Positions 9,205-20,813 of a stretch of DNA of 64,000 nucleotides are shown in pieces. Position numbers and translations under genes: made by a program. The notes beneath the pieces are model-generated. The model had not been told where the DNA came from and did not search any database. It worked only from the letters and a program-made list of their open reading frames with translations. Position 1 is the stretch's first letter, and each line of letters opens with the position of its first letter. Source of the stretch: Epithemia pelagica (taxonomy: Eukaryota > Bacillariophyta > Bacillariophyceae > Surirellales > Surirellaceae); assembly GCA_946965045.2 (NCBI GenBank), contig OX337231.1:372001-436000 (forward strand). The letters run 5' to 3'.

Positions 9205-9918
9205 CTAGAATTGCTGCAAGCACTTTAACATTTTGCGCGTTCCTCGCACCCCCATTCGATCCATCATCATCGGCATTTGTGTTGTCTGTTTGTGGTTGTT
9301 GTTCTGACAAGGTTCTGGGGGAAGAAAAAGTGGGCACGGGTGGCATGGGGGCGTGACAGGGTCCCCACGTCCGTTGGATCTCGGATGGGAAGGGCTTATA
9401 GAAATTTTCTATTCTTTCGAGAAGTATTTCACAGATACTATGGCGACAAATTTTTCGGTGCTCGCTTGTGGCCGGCTCGCTCAGTTCTTACACAAGACTC
9501 GTTTCTATGATAGTGTAGTTTTTGGCGAAGACCCATTCTTCTAGTTAGACAGAAAAGACCAAGCCGGTCCTCGCTCATCGGATGTTCTCGCTGGTGTGCG
9601 AGACGCACAACACTCTCTCTCTTGGAAGCAGTCTTTCGTCCGTTGAAGAAAGGTAGGCGAACAACACATTGCAATCGTTTGGAAGGCCACCTCCTTTACA
9701 CGACAAACACAAAAGATTGAGCATAGTACGAAACAACAAACGAGTTCTGGAGGTTGTTGTTGTTGTTGTTTGTTGTCAGTGTCGTCATCCTTGGTGTTGT
9801 GCGTTTTTCGATTTGGCGTACCAGCAGCACAGCGTCTATTCGAGGAAAGTCGCTCGAGCTCCAACAAGAGCCACAACAGAAACAACAACAACAGAAACAA
9901 CAAACAACAAACAACAAG
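9205..9918. other. Upstream region of the coiled-coil gene
   Basis: No supported gene. An open frame runs from 9754 into the next gene but starts with TTG and is GTT/CAA-repeat sequence; I treat it as 5-prime UTR. Confidence 0.5.
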
Positions 9919-10746
9919 ATGGTGTTTGGACAATTGCAAAAGTTGCAAGACCAAGTCTTTTGTTTGCAAGAGGAACGGAATTATTTCCAAGCCAAATATT
10001 TGGAACAAGTTTCGGAATTGCAAGCCCTACGAGAGGATTTGGGCAAGGCCAAGAAGGAAATTGTCCGATTGCGTCAAGAACTCATGGACACGCATACCAC
10101 CAACACTATGGAACAACCCAAGAAGAAACCGCTGACCACAGACAAGCATCACGACGACGACGACGAAGAAGAAGAAGAAGACACGACGGCCAGTTGCCGC
10201 AGTGATGAGGAAGACGAGGATGAGGACCTTCACCACCAGGAAGATGATGATGACGACGACGACGACGACGACATGCCCAATTTACAGACGGCCTGTAGTA
10301 CCATGTACGAAGAAGATGTCCAATTGCGACAAAGTGCGGAAAAGTTATTGCAATGGGCCCGGTATCGCGAATCGACGACCAGTGCGTCGTCGCGTCGTGA
10401 AAGTATGAGCAGTAGTAGTAGTTCGCACGACGGAGGATCCAATCACCCTCATCACCACCACCCAAAGACAAGGAATCCTCAGGCCACTCCCAATACAACC
10501 GCCACCTCCACCTCCTTGTTGTCGTCATTGTCGTCTCCCAATGATTCCTTTGACAACGACGACGACGACCACAGCCTCGAACCGGCGTTGGAAACCGAAC
10601 AAGCGGTACCACCACGTCGTTTGACGGGACAAGTGTCGGATTTGAGCGATGGCTCGTTTCTATCCGACGACTCGCCGCAGCAGGAGGACCCACCACCGAA
10701 CGGCTCCTTGCTACAACGCTTTGAAAAAGTTGTGACCAGTCTGTAA
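9919..10746 (+). CDS. Coiled-coil, acidic low-complexity protein
   Basis: 275 aa from AAGATGG at 9919. Residues 1-55 form a clear coiled coil (Leu/Gln/Glu heptads: QLQKLQDQVFCLQEERNYFQ...). Then come a Lys-rich patch, a long Asp/Glu run (about 75-120), a short conserved-looking segment (NLQTACSTMYEEDVQLRQSA), a Ser/His-rich linker and a C-terminal tail ending SLLQRFEKVVTSL. No enzyme signature; perhaps a scaffold. The tail plus 3-prime UTR is duplicated at the end of the secreted gene A and, in shorter form, in gene B (separate entries), so this locus is a likely donor or sister of their 3-prime ends. Function unknown. Confidence 0.75.
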   Translation: MVFGQLQKLQDQVFCLQEERNYFQAKYLEQVSELQALREDLGKAKKEIVRLRQELMDTHTTNTMEQPKKKPLTTDKHHDDDDEEEEEDTTASCRSDEEDEDEDLHHQEDDDDDDDDDDMPNLQTACSTMYEEDVQLRQSAEKLLQWARYRESTTSASSRRESMSSSSSSHDGGSNHPHHHHPKTRNPQATPNTTATSTSLLSSLSSPNDSFDNDDDDHSLEPALETEQAVPPRRLTGQVSDLSDGSFLSDDSPQQEDPPPNGSLLQRFEKVVTSL

Positions 10747-10935
10747 CACTAGTTGGATATACTACCGATTGATAAAAGTTTTTGTATACTACCTACTTGA
10801 AAAGGACCTCTGCGTTGCAACCTCTTGCTTGCTTCTTGTGTTGTTGTCTTGTTGTAGTCGTTGCTGTAGTTGTTGTTGTTGTTGTTGTTGTACTAGAGGA
10901 GTATTTGTTGTTGTGGAGTATTCTTGGGTCCCCTA
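10470..10935 (+). repeat. Duplicated gene tail and 3-prime flank (partner 12596-12960)
   Basis: From AATCCTCAGGCCACTCCCAA at 10475 through the stop codon and about 190 bp beyond it (AAGTTTTTGTATACT, CTTGCTTGCTTCTTG, GGAGTATTC, GGGTCCCC), this matches 12596-12960 with substitutions and small indels. Homology therefore covers coding and non-coding sequence, as expected of a DNA-level duplication. Confidence 0.8.
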
Positions 10936-11333
10936 GCTCTAGAGGACTACTCCTACTATGGTCACCAAGTACGGGTCTCTCTAGCAAGCAGCTGCCACGT
11001 GTACACCAAAAAAACAGAACAAACCCCGACTGTCAATGTCTGTAGATAGACCACAGACAGTGGCGAGTGTCGCCCCCAAAGAATGCGTGATGAGTGATGA
11101 GGCAGCAACAAGACACGTGGTGAGAAGTGAGAATGGACCGGATGTTTTGGGTCTGCGCTTCCGCGCCTCCTTTGTTCCAATAACACGGCAGACAATAGCG
11201 ATAGAAAAGCACAGAAGAAGAACGAACCTCTTACGACAACGTCTCGGAAACATGTTCGAGTTGGCATTAGACATGTGACTCCCGCGCTCTTTTTCTTTTA
11301 CTTCGAGCACATTCGACAATAGACCACAAAAAG

Positions 11334-12800
11334 ATGATGACGACGATGATGGGTAACTTTGCAACTACAGTCCTCCTCCTTGCACTTTTGTGTGTGGATT
11401 TGGCTTGTGGTCTGGTCTTTTCAGGACCACCGCTTGTCTCTCCTCCTCCTTCTCCATCCGCAACCACGTACAATGCAGACTCACGGCTGTACCTTTCGTA
11501 CTCCCCGCCCTCGTCACTGGCGGAAGGAGTTGCCACTTGGTTGGCTACGCGACAGCCAAATCAGAGCATTCGGCCATTTGTCCCGACCAGTGTCCCAAAT
11601 GCACAGACGGACACTTCCCAGGATGCTGTGCCAGACTGGAAAGAACAGTGGGGAAGCTTTGCGGGAGTCGCAACAGATGTCTCAGCCTTTGCAACCTCTG
11701 TTGCAACCGGCGGTGGAATAGCCATGGCCCTGCGGATGGATGGACGGGAGACGGGTCGGGACGAACGGGAGGAGGGTCGGGACGAACGGGAGAAGAGACA
11801 GGAAAAACGGGAGAAGGGTCGGGACAACCGGGAGAAGAGGTGGCGGGTCGAAGATCGAAACCGGGAGAAGAGGTGGCGGGTCGAAGATCGAAACCGGGAG
11901 GAGAGGTGGCGGGTCGAAGATCGAAACCGGGAGGAGAGGTGGCGGGTCGAAGATCGAAAGTCGCAGCGTCAAACAGCTCTGACATCGTGTACGTTAACAC
12001 TACTGATCATTTGTCTTTTCATGTTATACTTTGCAACGTCTGATTCTTACTTTGATTATTTGTTTAAGTGAAACCATCATCTATACGCTATCAGAGCCTC
12101 GCGCAGCTGATTGAAAACGACCAATCGCAGCTCTTCCGTTTGAAAAAGGAAGCTTTGAGATTTGAAGAAGGTAATGTCGGGTGCTGGTGCACGTGGTACT
12201 ATTGTATGACTCTTGGCGAACACTCACTTTCTATCTCTTTTTATTTGTCATGTAGAAACATGCAAGGATGGCAATGAACGCAAAAACATCACGGTGAACA
12301 TCAACTCTCTCAAACGCGATCGACTGGAAGAGCTTGTCATCCAAGGAGCACGTCTCCACAACCAAGGGAACATCAAAGGGACAGTTATTGTTATAGAGCT
12401 ATTCCGAGAGGATCTCGGCGGAGTTGGTGGCGCCAAGAGCCCTTGGTGTTCGCCGGAGTACGAACAAGAATTCAAGCAAGAGCTTGTCACCAGAATAGAT
12501 GAACTAAAAAAAGTCTCTTGGAGAAGAAGGTTGTCAACTTGGTTGGGGTTTGGGGTGGAGACAAGTGGAGCGGTGAGTGTCTCGAGTCATCCCCCGCAGA
12601 ATCCTCAGGCCACTCCCAATACAGCCGCCACCTCCTCGTTGCCGTCATCGTCTCCGAATGATTCCTTTGACAACGACGACGACCACAGCCTCGACCCGGC
12701 CTCGCAAACGGAACAACCGGCCTTGCCAACGGAAAAAGTGTCGGATGTGATATCCGACGACTCGCCGCAGCCCGCAGAGCTCCTTGCTACAAAGGTCTGA
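11334..12800 (+). CDS. Secreted/membrane chimeric protein A (three exons)
   Basis: Proposed exons 11334-11967, 12069-12170 and 12256-12800 give 426 aa in frame. The structure is supported by gene B (minus strand, 21809-23143): exon 2 is exactly 102 bp in both and all junctions are phase 1. Intron 2 (GTAATG...TGTAG) is clear; intron 1 (donor AGC/GTCAAA, acceptor TTTAAG) is weaker and placed by alignment with B. The protein has a signal peptide (TVLLLALLCVDLACG), a Pro/Ser-rich segment, a conserved SLAEGVATW...SIRPF...TDTSQDAVPDWKEQ block, a weak hydrophobic stretch, a charged repeat region of four 11-residue units (REKRWRVEDRN), a Leu/Glu helical exon 2, and in exon 3 a DRLEELVIQGARL domain and STWLGFGVETSGAVSVSS, followed by the tail shared with the coiled-coil gene. 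No known family recognised. Confidence 0.7.
11828..11959 (+). repeat. Four 33-bp tandem repeats in gene A exon 1
   Basis: Units start at 11828, 11861, 11894 and 11927, each beginning CCGGGAG and encoding 11 residues (REKRWRVEDRN with K/E variation). Gene B has a single equivalent (EERWRVEDR), so the array expanded in A or contracted in B. A shorter GRDERE-type repeat precedes it. Confidence 0.9.
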
Positions 12801-12960
12801 AAAAGTTGTGACCAGTCGGTAACACTAATAGATGGATAAACAACCGATTCATCAAAGTTTTTGTATACTAGAAAAAAGGACCTGTGTTGCAACTTTTTGC
12901 TTGCTTCTTGTAATTGTTGAAGTTGTTGCTGTTGTGGAGTATTCGTGGGTCCCCTTACCC
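12596..12960 (+). repeat. Duplicated gene tail and 3-prime flank (partner 10470-10935)
   Basis: The end of gene A exon 3 and its 3-prime flank match the end of the coiled-coil gene. The reading frame differs near the very end (a 1-nt change in the AAAGGTCTGAAAAAG region stops gene A earlier than its partner). Confidence 0.8.
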
Positions 12961-12989
12961 AATGAATCCAAGCATTTTGTGTTTGGATT

Positions 12990-13650
12990 CCCCTTGCCAT
13001 TTTGTGATTGGATTTGTCTTGTGTGTGCTCTGTGGGCTTGTCCGGACCACCCAGTGTCTCTTCTTCTCCTCCTCCTCCTACCGTCCGTACTCCTCGCCCT
13101 CGTCACGGGAGGAAGGAGCTGCCACTTGGTTGGCTTCACGAGACAGACTCAAATCAGAGCGTTCGGCCATTGGTCCTCACTCACCACCCGTGTGTTCCAA
13201 CTGCGCAAACGAACAGAATGCTCGGACAAAATGGAAAGAAACGATAATAGGAAGCGTTGCGGACGTTGCAGCAACGTGGCGTTTGTCATTGTAACACCAG
13301 TCATTTCTGCCAGCCATTGCAACGTCGGCTGCAACCGCTGTGGTGGAGCATTTATGGTCACTTGGATTATGGATGGACCGGGACGAATGACGAAGGACTC
13401 TGGAACGGGAGGACAAGCGATTGGAGCGGCTCATACTATTTAATGTTATCTTCGATCCGTTCGACTTGTCGTCGTCGTTTTGGCGATTCTTTTGTTTCTT
13501 CTTGATACGAGTTCCAGCAAGAGCTTGTCGGAAGAATCCAAACAAAACTCCTGGAGAAGAAGAAGGAGGATGTGAACTTTTCGGTTGAGTGTCTCATGTA
13601 GTAGACAATTGCAAGGGACGACAATGAACTCAAAAGGATGGAGGAAAATC
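12990..13650 (+). pseudogene. Degenerate copy C of the gene A/B family
   Basis: 13000-13300 aligns with gene A exon 1: a TTTGTGATTGGATTTG hydrophobic segment, CGTACTCCTCGCCCTCGTCA, the GGAAGGAGCTGCCACTTGG block and the ACAGAATGCTCGGACAAAATGG region. 13615-13670 aligns with the start of exon 3 (ACAATGAACTCAAAAGG versus GCAATGAACGCAAAAAC). The frames are broken and sequence order is partly lost. It lies directly downstream of gene A in the same orientation. Confidence 0.65.
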
Positions 13651-14733
13651 AAAGCAACAGACTAGAAGACCGTATCACCCTAAAATGCTCCAAGATAGTC
13701 TTTAGTGGTCATTGGACAACGACGAAAAACAACAAAACAAGAAGCAGCAACTGGTATCCAGTAGAAAGCACAAGCCAAGACAAAATTCTGGGGCGACACG
13801 ACTGTTGACTCGGCCAAAGTGGAACAATGAGTGGCTCCTGGTCCTGGAGAAAACTGTGAGTTTGGGGGTCCTATCGAGTTTTGGGCGTCCCAAAGAAATG
13901 GAATAGGACCGGCGACACGAGACCACAGTTTTGGCTGTCATTCCTACTAGACTCTTTACTACGACTTGCCATTTTTTTCAGCCTGACGACTCCAACAAAT
14001 TGGCAACGACTCCAGGTAGTTTCGGGAGCGAGGAGTCGTGCCATCGGACCTACCTGTATGACACAACGACACCATGGCCACGACGCAACCAGCACCATAA
14101 GAGAGGTGTGCCGAACGAGCATCGGTCCCACTAGTCGTACGGATATTAGATGGCCTTGGACTTGGACCCCTCTCATGGCAGCATGTCCCGGAAGTTCGTG
14201 TAACAAGCTCCCGCTCACAGTCCGTTACGGGCGTTGGTAGGGCTTCACGGAATTCCTCCGATCCCAACACGCTTGTGGAATAAGTATCCCCTCGGGAGTA
14301 CTACAAGAGTACTGTACGAGAAGGAGTAGGAGTTTGGAGTAAGGTGTACTCGAAAGTTACGAGTATGGGTGATTGAGGAGTCCACGTAGGCTTTGACACT
14401 GGTTGGGAATATTCCAAAGATTGCGTGCAAGGCGTTGGACCAGTGAGAGCCACGACACCCACACGTAAAACAAAAACCATTCGGCTGTAGAGCCGCGGCA
14501 TTGCTCTTCTCCTCTTGTGCTCTCTAGACTACCGAATCGAGGTAGACTCCTCTCCATTGAAGAGAACAGAGTCGTTGTTGTTCTGGTAGACTCCTCTCTC
14601 TCTCTCTCTGGTTGCCCTCTCGTCTGGATCGGGGGTCATTTTTTTCTGGGACAAGGGAAGAGTGGAGAGCATTCGTTCGATCCATCCATTGCACACACAC
14701 AAAAGACACGAACCACCACCATTGCACACAATC
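13651..14733. other. Intergenic, nothing recognised
   Basis: Short ORFs on both strands, mostly with non-ATG starts and mutually overlapping. CT repeats near 14595 and CA repeats near 14690 precede the next gene. No RNA gene or element seen. Confidence 0.5.
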
Positions 14734-15438
14734 ATGCCGTTGATGCATCCTCGAGTGCCAAGTCACCATTCCTCCTTGCTCACCACCACCAACACGACGA
14801 CGACGACGAATCCTGATGAAACTCATCATGGGAACCACCACAGTTGTCGCCAATCCTCCTTTGCCAAACACCAAGTCGAACCACTCAAACAACAACCACC
14901 ACCACAACCACAACCATTAGGTAAGGAGGAGGAGGAGGAGGAGGAGGAGGAGTATGGTACACCCAATGATGTCTTGTCGTCGTCCTCCTCCTTCACTGCC
15001 GCCGCCGGGTCAGTAGTACCAACCACAACCACCACACCACGCCAAACGACCCTACCCATTGGCACACAAAGCAACAACAGAAGAACCCCGCAAACCACCA
15101 AGAAATCGGTGCACTTTCAACCACCACCCAGTCCTTCACACAACAACGACAACGACAAGGACCATCCTCCTACAGTGGCTTGTACCCTGTACCACTATTC
15201 CCATTTTGACAATCCTTTGGAGAATAATGATGATTCGTCTGGTTCGTCCAATCGGTCGCTGTTTTGGACGCCTCGTGAATTGCAAGCCACGTGGGAACAG
15301 GATCAACAGACCTTGCACCAACACCCAACAACAACGACGGGCTTGCCAACCACCTATGCCCACGCCTTGCAGCGAGCGCATCAGTGGTATGCTCGTTCCA
15401 CACACTCCCCACCATCCTCCTCATCACCCGTACGGACC

Positions 15439-15476
<38 letters not shown>

Positions 15477-17349
15477 TCATTTCTTGGAGTGTTTGCTGCT
15501 CCCAAAATCCCCCATCACCACCACTGGCCCCCATGCGGTCCACCACACCCACACCCACAACGACAACACGGACCCATGGACCTTGGTCCGGGGCTTGGAA
15601 TTGCATGTCTGGCCCAAACTCTATCGCTACACCCAACGACACAATCGAGCCGTCCTCCAACACTACCAACAACACCAACAATCATCATCATCCTCTTTAT
15701 CATCATTCCAGGACGACCACGACAAGGAGGAACAATTGCGACGCACCTCGCTCAAATATTCGCAAGCCAGTCGTTGTGTGGCGTGGTCCTTGGCGCAAGT
15801 CGATGCCATCGTGGCGGCGTCCACACCACCAGCACTGGGACTCTCCTCCTTCTTGGTGTGGCCCGTGCCGTGGAACCACCACGACAATGCCGACGAGGAT
15901 GTGGTGAGTGTGTGCAGTAGTTTGGAATCGTCCTCGTCCTCGTCCTCGTCCTCGTCGTCTTGCTCGAGTAGTAGTACCACTACCGTGAATGACGACGACG
16001 ACCACCACCACCAGGACGACTGGGCCGTTCCCCAATCCTCGTCCTTGCTACGAACCAACCACCGTCGCCATGCTACCACCAATGTCTTTTTTACGCTCGA
16101 CGACGATGATAGCAGTACCACCACGAATGATGGCTTGTACGATTCGGCGGGAGTGTTGGACTTTTCGTCGTGTGCATTGGAACAAGAAGGAGATCGTGCC
16201 ATGGCAACCACCAGTGCTGTCGAACAAGAAGAAGAAGAAGAAGACGAAGCTTCGGACATTGACGATACCAGTGTCTTGAGCTTTTTGCATACCGATGGGT
16301 TCTTGGAGGAACAAGCCTTTGTCTTGGGTACCACTCCTACCTTGGCCAGTGGAGATTCGTCGGAAGAACCCGAAGAATTGTTGGACACGGAGGACGTGAC
16401 GCAATTTGTCACGGGATTTTTACTCCAAAATGACAACGACACTGACGAACCACCACCAACACCACCTGCAACAAGAACAAGAGCAGCCGATCCAGACCAA
16501 GACGAGGACAAGCAGTCACAAGAGTCCTCCTCGTCGGATCGTGTGGATTGTTGTTGGGAGCTCGAGGAATCCGAAGATCAAGACAGTGATGCTTCTGACA
16601 TGGAAGAGGAGCATGTGATCGAGACCAATGGGAGGGACCCGGACGACACCACGGCTACCAATCCTCTCGGAGTCGTGGTGGCCACTGCAACTGCCACCAT
16701 CTCAACGACAACGACGACAACGACGACCACCCCAACTCCGAGTCCGGTCCATCTTCGATCCTTGTCCATGGCGAGCACCAGGAGCATGGCCCGTTCCAAG
16801 ACACGGTCCATTGAAGCGTGGTATGCTCGTCGTCGACAATCGCTCGATGGTTCCTCCTCCCTGACGACGACAACAAGTGGTACACCCTCTACTACTACTA
16901 CTACGGCGTTCGACTCGATCAATCTTGTGGGAACAACGGGATTGGTAACTCCCACGAGTAGCTCTGCTACTGCTGCTGCTATTACTTCTACGCCCTCGAC
17001 ACGGTATGGTACGAATACGTCTACTGCTACGTCTACTACTGCCCCTCACATCAAACAAGCATTGACGGCTCGACCCTTGTCGACAATTCATCCCTCGAAT
17101 CGCAACAACAACAACAACAGCGACACGGACAAGGAGCAGCACAAGCCGCCACCCCATGGCCGACGGAAATCGCTCCCTCCCAATGCAACTATTACTTCCA
17201 CAACCACCAAATCGGCACGGGATATCAACCGATTGATTGAAGGTTCGTGGTTTCAACAACAACAACAACATCCGCCACAACAGCAGGATCGAGATGCGGA
17301 ACCCATTACGGTTTCGTCCTTTCATCCTCCCCGCAGCTACGGTTCCTAA
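14734..17349 (+). CDS. Low-complexity RGLE-type diatom hypothetical protein
   Basis: 871 aa from ATG 14734 (the frame extends upstream only to GTG). Three short non-repetitive patches sit in Ser/Thr/Gln/Asp-rich sequence: KKSVHFQPPPSPS; LFWTPRELQATWEQDQQT followed by YAHALQRAHQWY; and VRGLELHVWPKLYRYTQRHN, then a helical SQASRCVAWSLAQVDAIVA segment. A tryptophan/TPxE patch followed by an RGLE motif, an RN(R) motif and an Ala/Ser-rich helix is a layout I recall from many diatom hypothetical proteins of unknown function. The C-terminal half has basic SMARSKTRSIEAWYARRR and acidic runs. No signal peptide or TM segment. Probably intracellular; role unknown. Confidence 0.8.
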
Positions 17350-17658
17350 TTTGTTTGTTTTGTTTTAGTGGGCCGACTCGGAATCCAAACGCCACCAGAA
17401 GCATATATGTACGGCACACAAGTAGAGCAAGAATCCGCACAACGAGACTGGACGAGAACGGCCAATCCACGCGGAAAAAACCCTCCCACCGACAGTAGGT
17501 AGAATAGGTCGAGAGGCAGCCGAACAATCGCCCGACTATAGACTTTTTCTATGTAGTCATGGAAAGAACGTTGCTCCTCGGAGGACACCCAATCTGCAAT
17601 CGTATCAATGATATCCTTCTTACCAAAAAGAGGAGAAATGCACAACACATGGAACTCG

Positions 17659-17725
<67 letters not shown>

Positions 17726-19292
17726 CGCAGTCGACACTGTGTTTGGCCCATGCCGGAACCCGAGAGTGGAGTTGTTGTTGTGTGCCACATCCAAACAGTG
17801 CCTCCGTCACTCTCTCTCTCTCTTTCTCTCGGGACAGGTCCATTGGGTGGCACCACACAGGATATATCATGGTGGTGTTCTGTAGGTGGTCGTGGTGGTA
17901 CAGTACAGTCCTTGGTGTGTGGGACGCTGCCGACACTGGAACGTCCCACCGCCACTCTCCTTCCACCACCCCATACGAGTATTATTACGATTCGGACCCT
18001 TGCGCGCATTGTGGTGCCAGTTGTAGTCGTTGTTGTTGATTGGATTCTTGGGCGTGTGTGGTGCGCGGGTCTATCCTCATATTCGAGTACTACCTAGGTG
18101 GTCGTATCGTATTTTTGGTGTGAGCCATGCACCGATTGAAACATTTGGATGTGCCGCCTTTTTCTTGGTATCACAAACAGTTTCACCAAAGAGGATCGGC
18201 TCGAACCAATATTCCCAAAAACAAACAAAACAGAACTCAATTGCCCGTTTCCTAGTTGTTGTTGGTGTTGCACCATCCCCTCCGGCCTGCCTGCCGGTGG
18301 GTGCCAAACCCAGCTACAACGTACAATACGACATTGTATACTACCACAGCCTCTTGGTCAGAATATCACAAAGCCAGCAAACAGTCCAACGGCTCGGAAC
18401 GCGTGTGGGCTTCTAACGATTCTAGCTAGCTACTAGAGAGTATGTTGTTGTTGTTTCTTGTTGTATGAGTCAAAGCCTCGAACCAGCCGTAGTCTCTACA
18501 CCCGAATCACTTTGGGCGAACCCAAACAGGACCGTTGCCGCCTTTGGTGGTGTACCATTTTCATTCTCGACCAACCGTTGACGTATGATGCGCCACGAAT
18601 TTTTGCACTTTGGTCCCGCAGGGGCACAAAATCTGGCGACTCTTTTCCGGCAACGGCTCGATGTCACCCGGCGATCATCCGTGTTACGGAACTAGCTAGA
18701 GTACTACTTTCTCCATACTCTATGCCGTGCAGGCGTGATGATCGCAGTCACTTAGGTAAAATTGAATCCGTTGACAAGATCGTTGGACATTCAAACTTGG
18801 GCGAGTCATTTCGGTGGGGTCGTTCGTTGTGCACGAGATTTCCACCCGACATTGGGGCCAAAAATTGGGAACGAGAATGGGAGTGTCCTCGGCGCCACTC
18901 CTCTGTTCACTTCACTCCACAATCTCGCAACCACCACCATCACACACCACCACCATCACACACCAAAGTGAAAGAAAGAAAGAGAGAGAGAGTCTTGTCG
19001 TCTGTCTCGGTGGTACTCCACACTTGTTTGACTCCAACCTTCCAATCCAGTTTGTGTCTCGACTGGACCTCCTTCTTGCTTGTGTGGTCGTTCTCATTGG
19101 TGCAGTCTACGCCTCGAACGAGATCCCAAAAACACACACACACACACACGTAACAGCAACCGGGCCTCACAAACGACCCACCAAACAGGACACTCCCAAG
19201 AACAACCAAGCGAAGCAACGTGGCGTCGTTGTTGTGTGAGAACGAGTTGAGTTTGGTTGTGGGGAATCGAGTCTGGAAGAAACGAAAGAATC
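17350..19292. other. Long intergenic region with microsatellite
   Basis: Contains the (GTT)22 array and GA/CA-rich stretches. ORFs at 17346-17969 (-, reads poly-Asn/Gln through the microsatellite) and 18458-19153 (+) have no protein-like sequence. No RNA gene recognised. Confidence 0.5.
17658..17725. repeat. (GTT)22 microsatellite
   Basis: Perfect GTT repeats, 22 units plus GT, in non-coding sequence. Confidence 0.98.
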
Positions 19293-20813
19293 ATGGGCAA
19301 GGAGTTGCCTCCTTCTTCTTCATCTTCATGGTTGGAGATGGATCCCATGGGTTCCATCCACCATGACGACAACAACAACGACGATGAGGAATCTCTTTAC
19401 AAGACACATCCACAACAACAACAACAACAACATTCACAGCAGGAAGAAGACCTTTCCTGCTCCTCTACACAACTTTTGATCACAACGACAACATCTCCCT
19501 CCTCCTCCTCGTCGCCCTGTCCGGCCAGTACGAGTAGTAGTGAAGACGATGAAGACGACGAGGAGGAGGAACTGGGTCGACGGATTCCCATGCTTCCCCG
19601 ACGACAACGCTTCGAACCACTACATTCCCAATTCCAAACGGCAGAACGACGACGGCCCCGCCAGTGGAATCACTCACCATTCCAACAACAACAACAAGGC
19701 CGAACAGCACCACTTTTCTTGCCCCTGTTTGGGTCCGTACCATCATTATCACCACACGGTGGAGGAACTACCACCACCACCACCAAAGAAGCACCACCCC
19801 CATTACGCCAACAATACAAATTGCGCCGAGAATTGCTCTTGTTGCAGCTCGTGGGTTGCTTGACCATGGCATTGGTTCTGGGCCGTGGACTGCGCGTCCT
19901 GTGGTCGTCCTCCGAAAAGCCTCCGTCGTGGAACCTGGCTCCGCTGGAACTCGTGGTGCCCGTATCCAACGAACGACTCCAAGGACGACCCTTGTGGGAC
20001 TATTTGCAACCCACATTACGACAGACCGTTGGTACTACCAATACGGAGTATATCGTCTACCTTCGGTCGAACCAGCACCACACGGCTTGGACCTGGACGG
20101 AAACGGTCCAATCCTATTTGACCTGTCCCCATTTGGTCGAGTTGTGGATTGATGATCCCACGAATGCGAATGACGCATCCTCGGTGGTGTTGCCCAATCG
20201 TGTCTGGAATCATCCCGCCGTACGATTCACACCCACCATCACCACCAACGACTGGAAGAGCCACCCACCACCACAACAAGAGGAGGAGGAACGACCGTCG
20301 GCCCTCTTTGTGGTGGATCCGTCGCGACGATATTCTTGTCACGAATTGGATCGAGCCATTCAAGAATGGAAGCGCGATCCGACACGATTGGTGGGATTGG
20401 AACCACCCGTGTGGTACCAGCAGGCACCACAAGACGACGACGAGTCGTCCTCGTCACTGTCGTGGTCGTATTCCTTGGTCTCGGACAAGGCACTCCTTTT
20501 GCATTCCCGCATTTTTCAACTCTTGAAACTGGCGGAGCAACCAGACCACCCACCCGACGAGGCGGCGGCAACAAGACGTGCCCAAACTCGAGCGGCTGTC
20601 GAGTGTCGGGAATACCGTTGGTCGGCACAATGGGCCGCCGTGTCGCAACAAGCACCCACCGCCCTCATGACAATGTCGACCGTACAGCACCACCACCAAC
20701 AACACGACGACGACAAGTCGTGGTGTCACACGCAATTGCTCGAGGCCACACATCAAACCAGCTTTCCATCCAATCAGGTCCTCTACACGGGACGACAGGT
20801 CCAATCCTACTAG
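19293..20813 (+). CDS. Type II membrane protein, GT64 (exostosin-like) glycosyltransferase-like
   Basis: 506 aa from ATG 19293 (upstream frame starts only at TTG). A disordered acidic/Gln-rich cytoplasmic N-terminus (1-180) is followed by one membrane segment (about 181-203, LLLLQLVGCLTMALVLGRGL) preceded by Arg/Lys, as in Golgi type II enzymes. The lumenal part has VVLPNRVWNHPAVRFTP, then ALFVVDPSRRYSCHELDRAI, QEWKRDPTRLVGLEP, WSYSLVSDKALLLHSRIF and a late Cys followed by AVSQQAP. This order matches the C-terminal GT64 domain of EXT/EXTL proteins (DxD strand, helix, FWxxxPxRIVGY, a LTGxAxxH-like segment, Cys, then PP). The DxD metal site reads VDPS here, so catalytic competence is doubtful. 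Donor and acceptor unknown. Assigned from motif order only. Confidence 0.55.
   Translation: MGKELPPSSSSSWLEMDPMGSIHHDDNNNDDEESLYKTHPQQQQQQHSQQEEDLSCSSTQLLITTTTSPSSSSSPCPASTSSSEDDEDDEEEELGRRIPMLPRRQRFEPLHSQFQTAERRRPRQWNHSPFQQQQQGRTAPLFLPLFGSVPSLSPHGGGTTTTTTKEAPPPLRQQYKLRRELLLLQLVGCLTMALVLGRGLRVLWSSSEKPPSWNLAPLELVVPVSNERLQGRPLWDYLQPTLRQTVGTTNTEYIVYLRSNQHHTAWTWTETVQSYLTCPHLVELWIDDPTNANDASSVVLPNRVWNHPAVRFTPTITTNDWKSHPPPQQEEEERPSALFVVDPSRRYSCHELDRAIQEWKRDPTRLVGLEPPVWYQQAPQDDDESSSSLSWSYSLVSDKALLLHSRIFQLLKLAEQPDHPPDEAAATRRAQTRAAVECREYRWSAQWAAVSQQAPTALMTMSTVQHHHQQHDDDKSWCHTQLLEATHQTSFPSNQVLYTGRQVQSY

Noticed and set aside
9754-9918. N-terminal hydrophobic extension of the coiled-coil protein (apparent membrane anchor)
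   Set aside because: Depends on a TTG start in GTT-repeat sequence; the first ATG (9919) has a good context and removes it.
15663-16511. 282-codon minus-strand ORF
   Set aside because: Antisense to Ser/Asp-rich codons of the RGLE-type gene; poly-Ser/Val composition typical of shadow frames.
17346-17969. 207-codon minus-strand ORF with poly-Asn
   Set aside because: GTG start, reads through the (GTT)22 microsatellite, no domain or conserved composition.
18458-19153. 231-codon plus-strand ORF
   Set aside because: Non-coding composition, ends in a CA-repeat (HTHTHT), no motif.
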